A stretch of 39,581 nucleotides of DNA from positions 1 through 39,581 of the forward strand of contig NZ_LWFF01000138.1 in NCBI RefSeq assembly GCF_001635685.1, in the 5' to 3' direction. The translations under genes were made by a program, and so were the position numbers. The notes below the pieces were generated by a model that saw nothing but the letters and a program-made list of their open reading frames with translations, had not been told where the DNA came from and searched no databases. Of the stretch, positions 33,136-39,581 are shown piece after piece; position 1 is the stretch's first letter, and every line of letters starts with the position of its first letter. Origin of the DNA: Erythrobacter sp. HI0063 (GTDB lineage: Bacteria > Pseudomonadota > Alphaproteobacteria > Sphingomonadales > Sphingomonadaceae).

Positions 33136-33510
33136 CGCATATCGTTTTGCGGCGAGATGGCGTGTCACACGTGTCAACGCCCGGCCTTCTTTCGACCCCA
33201 CCATTTCAGGCCCGAACGTGGTCTCCCGCCGGTTGACCCCCGGCGTCCCGCCCCCTATATGCTGCCCCGACCGCACGCTTCGAGCGAGTCCGATTCATGC
33301 GCGGGAATCGGGACCAGGATGGAAGCGGCGTTTCCATATCGCGACGCTTGAAAAGAGCTGCAGCTGTCGGCCCGATCCCGATCCGAGGGAGGGTTGATGA
33401 TCCGCTGCGGCTTGTTCGCGTCGGCATGGTTTCTTCAGCGCGAGAGTTGAATTTGCGGCCTCCCGTCCAGGGCAGGCCAGGCATTGCTAGAAAAAGGCGA
33501 GAGCACCCTT
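33136..33510 (+). other. Noncoding upstream region and 5' leader of rpoB
   Basis: No gene is seen. A direct repeat GTGTCA-CAC-GTGTCA lies at 33162-33176. The rpoB promoter is at 33233-33261, giving a leader of about 240 nt. No convincing terminator or riboswitch was seen in the leader. Confidence 0.5.
33233..33261 (+). promoter_or_regulatory. Predicted promoter of rpoBC
   Basis: TTGACC (33233-33238) and TATATG (33256-33261) are exactly 17 bp apart, the best sigma-70-type match in the window. It implies that rpoBC has its own promoter, independent of rplJL. Confidence 0.75.
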
Positions 33511-36500
33511 ATGGCTACCAAGGCGAAGGCCCCTCAGAACAAGGCCCCCCATGCCAAGGCATCGGGCACCGCGAAGCGGCGCATCCGCAAGATCTTCGGC
33601 GACATCCACGAAGTCGTCGACATGCCGAACCTGATCGAGGTGCAGCGCGAGAGCTACGAGCAGTTCCTGCGCTCGAACAAGGAGATCGATTACGTCTCCG
33701 GCCTGGAAAAGACCCTGCGCAGCGTCTTTCCGATCCGCGACTTCGCCGGCACCGCCGAACTCGACTTCGTCAATTACGAGCTCGAGCCGCCGAAATACGA
33801 CATCGTCGAATGCCGCCAGCGCGGCATCACCTATGCCGCCCCGATGAAGGTGACCTTGCGCCTGATCGTGTTCGAGGTGGATCAGGAAACCGAAACCCGC
33901 TCCGTGCTCGATATCAAGGAGCAGGACGTCTATATGGGCGACATGCCCCTGATGACGGGCAACGGCACTTTCGTCATCAACGGGACCGAGCGCGTCATCG
34001 TCTCGCAGATGCACCGTTCGCCGGGCGTCCTGTTCGACCACGATCGCGGCAAGACCCACAGCTCGGGCAAGCTGCTGTTCGCGGCGCGCATCATTCCGTA
34101 TCGCGGCTCGTGGCTCGATTTCGAATTCGACGCCAAGGACATCGTCAACGTGCGTATCGACCGCAAGCGCAAGCTGCCGGTCACCTCGCTGCTGTTCGCG
34201 CTCGGCCTCGATAGCGAAGACATCCTCGACGTTTTCTACGAAAAGAAGACCTGGGAGCGCGCCAAGGACGGTTGGCAGATCCCGTTCGTCCCCGAAGCAT
34301 GGCGCGGCCACAAGCCCGCCTTCCCGCTGATCGACGCCAAGACCGGCGAAGAAGTCTTCAAGGCTGGCGACAAGATCAGCCCGCGCGCCGCGAACAAGGC
34401 GGCCAAGGACGGCCTCGAGACGCTGCTGCTGCCGACCGAGGAAATCTTTGCCCGCTACGCCGCACGCGACATGATCGACGAGAGCACGGGCCGCATCTAC
34501 ATCGAAGCTGGCGAGGAAGTCTCGCCCGAGAACCTCGAAAAGCTCGACGCTGCGGGCATCGACCGGATCGACCTGCTCGACATCGACGACGTCAACACCG
34601 GCCCGTGGATGCGCAACACGCTTCAGGCTGACAAGGCGGAAAACCGCGACGAAGGTCTGGAGGCGATCTACAAGGTCATGCGTCCGGGCGAGCCGCCGAC
34701 CAAGGAAACCGCCGAAGCGCTGTTCGAAGGCCTGTTCTTCGATGGCGACCGCTACGACCTGTCGGCCGTCGGCCGCGTGAAGCTCAACATGCGCCTCGAC
34801 CTCGATGCCGAGGACACCGTTACCACGCTGCGCAAGGAAGACATCCTCGCGGTGGTGAAGGAGCTGGTGAACCTTAAGGACGGCAAGGGCGAAGTCGACG
34901 ACATCGACAATCTCGGCAATCGCCGCGTGCGTTCGGTGGGCGAGCTGCTGGAAAACCAGTACCGCGTCGGCCTGCTGCGCATGGAGCGCGCCGTGAAGGA
35001 GCGCATGAGCTCGGTCGATGTCAGCACGGTGATGCCGAACGATCTCATCAACGCCAAGCCCGCCGTGGCTGCCGTGCGCGAGTTCTTCGGCTCCAGCCAG
35101 CTTTCGCAGTTCATGGACCAGACCAACCCGCTTTCGGAAGTGACGCATAAGCGCCGCGTCTCCGCGCTCGGGCCGGGCGGTCTGACGCGTGAGCGCGCAG
35201 GCTTCGAAGTCCGCGACGTTCACCCGACTCACTATGGCCGTATCTGCCCGATCGAAACGCCGGAAGGCCCGAACATCGGTCTGATCAACTCGCTCTCGAC
35301 CTTCGCGCGCGTCAACAAATACGGCTTCATCGAAACGCCGTATCGCGTGGTGACGGATAACAAGGTCACCGACGAGGTGATCTACCTGTCCGCGATGGAA
35401 GAGCAGAAGCACACCGTCGCGCAGGCGTCCGCCGAACTCGACGAGAATGGCGGCTTCGTGGAAGAGCTGGTCTCTGCGCGTCAGAGCGGCGACAACTTGA
35501 TGGCGCCGCGCGAAAACATCACGCTGATGGACGTCAGCCCCAAGCAGCTCGTCTCGGTCGGTGCCTCGCTCATTCCGTTCCTGGAAAACGATGACGCCAA
35601 CCGCGCGCTGATGGGCGCCAACATGCAGCGCCAGGCCGTTCCGCTCGTGAAGGCGGAAGCGCCCTGGGTCGGCACCGGCATGGAAGAGACCGTGGCGCGC
35701 GATTCGGGCGCCGCGATCACCGCGACGCGCGGCGGCGTGGTCGACCAGGTCGACGCGACCCGCATCGTGATCCGCGCCATCGGCGAGGTCGAAGCCGGCC
35801 AGTCGGGCGTGGACATCTACACGTTGCAGAAGTTCCAGCGTTCGAACCAGGATACCTGCATCAACCAGCGTCCTCTGGTGAAGGTGGGCGACGCGGTCGA
35901 AGCTGGTGACATCATCGCCGACGGTCCCTCGACCGATCTCGGCGAGCTGGCGCTGGGCCGCAACAGCCTCGTCGCCTTCATGCCGTGGAACGGGTACAAT
36001 TACGAAGACTCGATCCTGATCAGCGAACGCATCGTGAAGGATGACGTGTTCACCTCGATCCATATCGAGGAATTCGAAGTCATGGCTCGCGACACCAAGC
36101 TGGGCCCGGAAGACATCACGCGCGACATTCCCAATGTCGGCGAGGAAGCGCTGCGCAACCTCGACGAGGCGGGCATCGTCTATATCGGCGCCGAAGTGCA
36201 TCCGGGCGACATCCTGGCGGGCAAGATCACGCCCAAGGGCGAAAGCCCGATGACGCCGGAAGAAAAGCTTCTGCGCGCCATCTTCGGCGAAAAGGCCAGC
36301 GACGTGCGCGACACCTCGCTTCGCCTGCCGCCGGGCGTGGCCGGGACCGTGGTCGAAGTTCGCGTCTTCAACCGCCACGGCATCGAGATCGACGACCGTA
36401 CGCGCGCGATCCAGAACGAGGAAATCGAACGCCTCCGCAAGGACGCGGCGGACGAACGCTCCATCCTCAACCGTGCGACCTACAACCGCCTCAAGGACAT

Positions 36501-37707
36501 GCTGCTCGGCCAGACGGCTTCGGCAGCGCCCAAGGGCGTGAAGAAGGGTTCGGAAATCGACGAGGAGCTGCTCGAAGGCGTCGATCGCCACGAATGGTTC
36601 AAGTTCGCGGTGGCCGACGACAATCGCCAGACCCAGATCGAAGCGGTGAAGACCCAGTACGATCAGGCGGTCAAGCTGATCGACGACAAGTTCGCCGACC
36701 GTAAGGAAAAGCTCGAGCGGGGCGACGAACTGGCACCGGGCGTGCTCAAGATGGTCAAGGTGTTCGTGGCGGTGAAGCGCAAGCTGCAGCCGGGCGACAA
36801 GATGGCCGGCCGCCACGGGAACAAGGGCGTCATCAGCCGCATCCTGCCTGCCGAGGACATGCCGTTCCTCGAAGACGGGACGCCGGTCGATATCGTGCTC
36901 AACCCGCTGGGCGTGCCTTCGCGCATGAACGTCGGACAGATCTTCGAAACCCATCTCGGCATGGCGGCCCGCAATCTGGGCATGCAGATCGGGACGGCGC
37001 TGGAAGACTGGAAGGCCGCCAATCCCAATGCGGCGGAGGACTATTCCAAGGCCAAGCCGCCCGAAGCGGTCGTGGATCGCCTCAAGGACGTCTATGGCGA
37101 GCAGTATCACGACGACATCGACAATCGGTCGGTGGAAGAGGTGGTCGAACTCGCCGGAAACCTGCGGGCGGGCGTTCCGATGGGCACCCCGGTGTTCGAC
37201 GGCGCGCGCGAGAGCGACGTGACGATCCAGCTGGAAAAGGCCGGGCTCGACAGCTCGGGCCAGTCGGTCCTCTATGATGGCCGCACCGGCGAGGCGTTCG
37301 ACCGCAAGGTGACTGTGGGCATCATCTACATGCTCAAGCTGCACCACCTTGTGGACGACAAGATCCACGCCCGTTCGATCGGTCCGTACTCGCTCGTCAC
37401 CCAGCAGCCGCTGGGCGGTAAGGCGCAGTTCGGCGGCCAGCGCTTCGGTGAGATGGAGGTCTGGGCGCTCCAGGCCTACGGTGCGGCGTACACGCTGCAG
37501 GAAATCCTCACCGTGAAGTCGGACGACGTGATCGGGCGGACCAAGGTCTACGAAGCCATCGTCAAGGGCGACGATACTTTCGAGGCGGGCATTCCGGAGA
37601 GCTTCAACGTGCTCGTCAAGGAAATGCGCAGCCTGGGCCTCAATGTCGAGCTCAAGAACCTGGCCGACGACGAGGACGACGACGGACTGGCGATCGCAGC
37701 AGAATGA
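33511..37707 (+). CDS. rpoB: DNA-directed RNA polymerase subunit beta
   Basis: The product is 1398 residues (E. coli 1342). Family regions are present throughout: [26 protein letters not shown] near the start, the rifampicin-binding region with [25 protein letters not shown], and [13 protein letters not shown] in the C-terminal part. Asp536, His546 and Ser551 correspond to E. coli Asp516, His526 and Ser531, so the common resistance substitutions are absent. ATG 33511 is used rather than the TTG nine codons upstream because it fits the usual start. A GC-rich hairpin lies between it and rpoC. Confidence 0.98.
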   Translation: MATKAKAPQNKAPHAKASGTAKRRIRKIFGDIHEVVDMPNLIEVQRESYEQFLRSNKEIDYVSGLEKTLRSVFPIRDFAGTAELDFVNYELEPPKYDIVECRQRGITYAAPMKVTLRLIVFEVDQETETRSVLDIKEQDVYMGDMPLMTGNGTFVINGTERVIVSQMHRSPGVLFDHDRGKTHSSGKLLFAARIIPYRGSWLDFEFDAKDIVNVRIDRKRKLPVTSLLFALGLDSEDILDVFYEKKTWERAKDGWQIPFVPEAWRGHKPAFPLIDAKTGEEVFKAGDKISPRAANKAAKDGLETLLLPTEEIFARYAARDMIDESTGRIYIEAGEEVSPENLEKLDAAGIDRIDLLDIDDVNTGPWMRNTLQADKAENRDEGLEAIYKVMRPGEPPTKETAEALFEGLFFDGDRYDLSAVGRVKLNMRLDLDAEDTVTTLRKEDILAVVKELVNLKDGKGEVDDIDNLGNRRVRSVGELLENQYRVGLLRMERAVKERMSSVDVSTVMPNDLINAKPAVAAVREFFGSSQLSQFMDQTNPLSEVTHKRRVSALGPGGLTRERAGFEVRDVHPTHYGRICPIETPEGPNIGLINSLSTFARVNKYGFIETPYRVVTDNKVTDEVIYLSAMEEQKHTVAQASAELDENGGFVEELVSARQSGDNLMAPRENITLMDVSPKQLVSVGASLIPFLENDDANRALMGANMQRQAVPLVKAEAPWVGTGMEETVARDSGAAITATRGGVVDQVDATRIVIRAIGEVEAGQSGVDIYTLQKFQRSNQDTCINQRPLVKVGDAVEAGDIIADGPSTDLGELALGRNSLVAFMPWNGYNYEDSILISERIVKDDVFTSIHIEEFEVMARDTKLGPEDITRDIPNVGEEALRNLDEAGIVYIGAEVHPGDILAGKITPKGESPMTPEEKLLRAIFGEKASDVRDTSLRLPPGVAGTVVEVRVFNRHGIEIDDRTRAIQNEEIERLRKDAADERSILNRATYNRLKDMLLGQTASAAPKGVKKGSEIDEELLEGVDRHEWFKFAVADDNRQTQIEAVKTQYDQAVKLIDDKFADRKEKLERGDELAPGVLKMVKVFVAVKRKLQPGDKMAGRHGNKGVISRILPAEDMPFLEDGTPVDIVLNPLGVPSRMNVGQIFETHLGMAARNLGMQIGTALEDWKAANPNAAEDYSKAKPPEAVVDRLKDVYGEQYHDDIDNRSVEEVVELAGNLRAGVPMGTPVFDGARESDVTIQLEKAGLDSSGQSVLYDGRTGEAFDRKVTVGIIYMLKLHHLVDDKIHARSIGPYSLVTQQPLGGKAQFGGQRFGEMEVWALQAYGAAYTLQEILTVKSDDVIGRTKVYEAIVKGDDTFEAGIPESFNVLVKEMRSLGLNVELKNLADDEDDDGLAIAAE

Positions 37708-37715
37708 TCGGGGCG

Positions 37716-37742
37716 GGGCGGTCGCCGGATGGCCGACCGCCC
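37716..37742 (+). other. Hairpin between rpoB and rpoC
   Basis: GGGCGGTCG and CGACCGCCC form a 9-bp perfect stem with a 9-base loop in the 77-bp gap. No T-run follows. It may be an mRNA processing or pausing site. Confidence 0.45.
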
Positions 37743-37781
37743 GCCTCCACCGCCCCTGATTTATCCCTCAAAGGGAATTGA

Positions 37782-39581
<1,800 letters not shown>

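Noticed and set aside
33162..33176. GTGTCA direct repeat upstream of rpoB as a -35 element
   Set aside because: No -10 at suitable spacing on either strand; the pair at 33233-33261 fits much better.
33487..37368. Very long open frame antisense to rpoB
   Set aside because: Shadow of codon bias in a high-GC gene; the plus strand encodes a perfect RNA polymerase beta subunit.

Overview
The window is high-GC alphaproteobacterial DNA. Gene content and protein sequences point to the Sphingomonadales, most likely the Erythrobacteraceae. The family guess rests on recognising the proteins (DUF4167 next to prmC, lnt-metK, bacterial Cdc48, split CoA-transferase genes) and was not checked by a database search. 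Nearly all of the window is coding, and nothing resembling an insertion sequence, prophage, tRNA, rRNA or CRISPR array was seen.

Layout. (1) 1-4050 (+): the end of prmC, a DUF4167 RNA-binding-type protein, lnt and metK. A 20-bp near-palindrome lies just upstream of metK, and metK ends at a strong terminator. (2) 4117-5134 (-): a small membrane protein and a GbsR/MarR-type regulator, with three 18-bp palindromes of the form TTTCT-N8-AGAAA around them. (3) 5217-9533 (-): a tightly packed operon, scoA / HAD-like lipoprotein / e(P4)-type acid phosphatase lipoprotein / scoB / CaiB-BaiF CoA-transferase. The two subunits of the 3-oxoacid CoA-transferase are separated by two exported phosphatase-like genes. 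(4) 9665-12197 (+): a possible small RNA or attenuator, then a full-length Cdc48/VCP-type double AAA+ ATPase. (5) 12221-17535 (-): polA, an HWE-type histidine kinase overlapping it by 4 bp, and an MscS-like channel. (6) 17749-23522: an extremely acidic small lipoprotein, a penicillin-binding-fold serine hydrolase, a host-attachment-family protein, a large exported DUF305 plus beta-propeller fusion, and a GGDEF diguanylate cyclase. (7) 23655-25813 (-): groES-groEL with CIRCE and a clear promoter. (8) 25984-29167: an MscS channel, a MATE exporter, a PagL-like lipid A deacylase and an orphan entericidin-type lipoprotein. (9) 29276-31454 (-): rplJ-rplL with a candidate L10 leader, then two Met-rich acidic small lipoproteins. 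(10) 31572-33135 (-): membrane protein / XRE regulator / DUF2975 operon with a pair of TATCG-N5-CGATA operators. (11) 33233-39581 (+): rpoB with a clear promoter, and the first 599 codons of rpoC.

Functional themes are core information processing (polA, rpoBC, rplJL, groESL, prmC, metK), cell-envelope biology (lnt plus at least six predicted lipoproteins, PagL, two MscS channels, MATE) and CoA-transfer carbon metabolism. The parts most worth a second look are the interrupted scoA/scoB operon, the inversion that separates rplJL from rpoBC, the GbsR and XRE/DUF2975 operator sets, the family of small lipoproteins without basic residues, and the possible sRNA upstream of cdc48.
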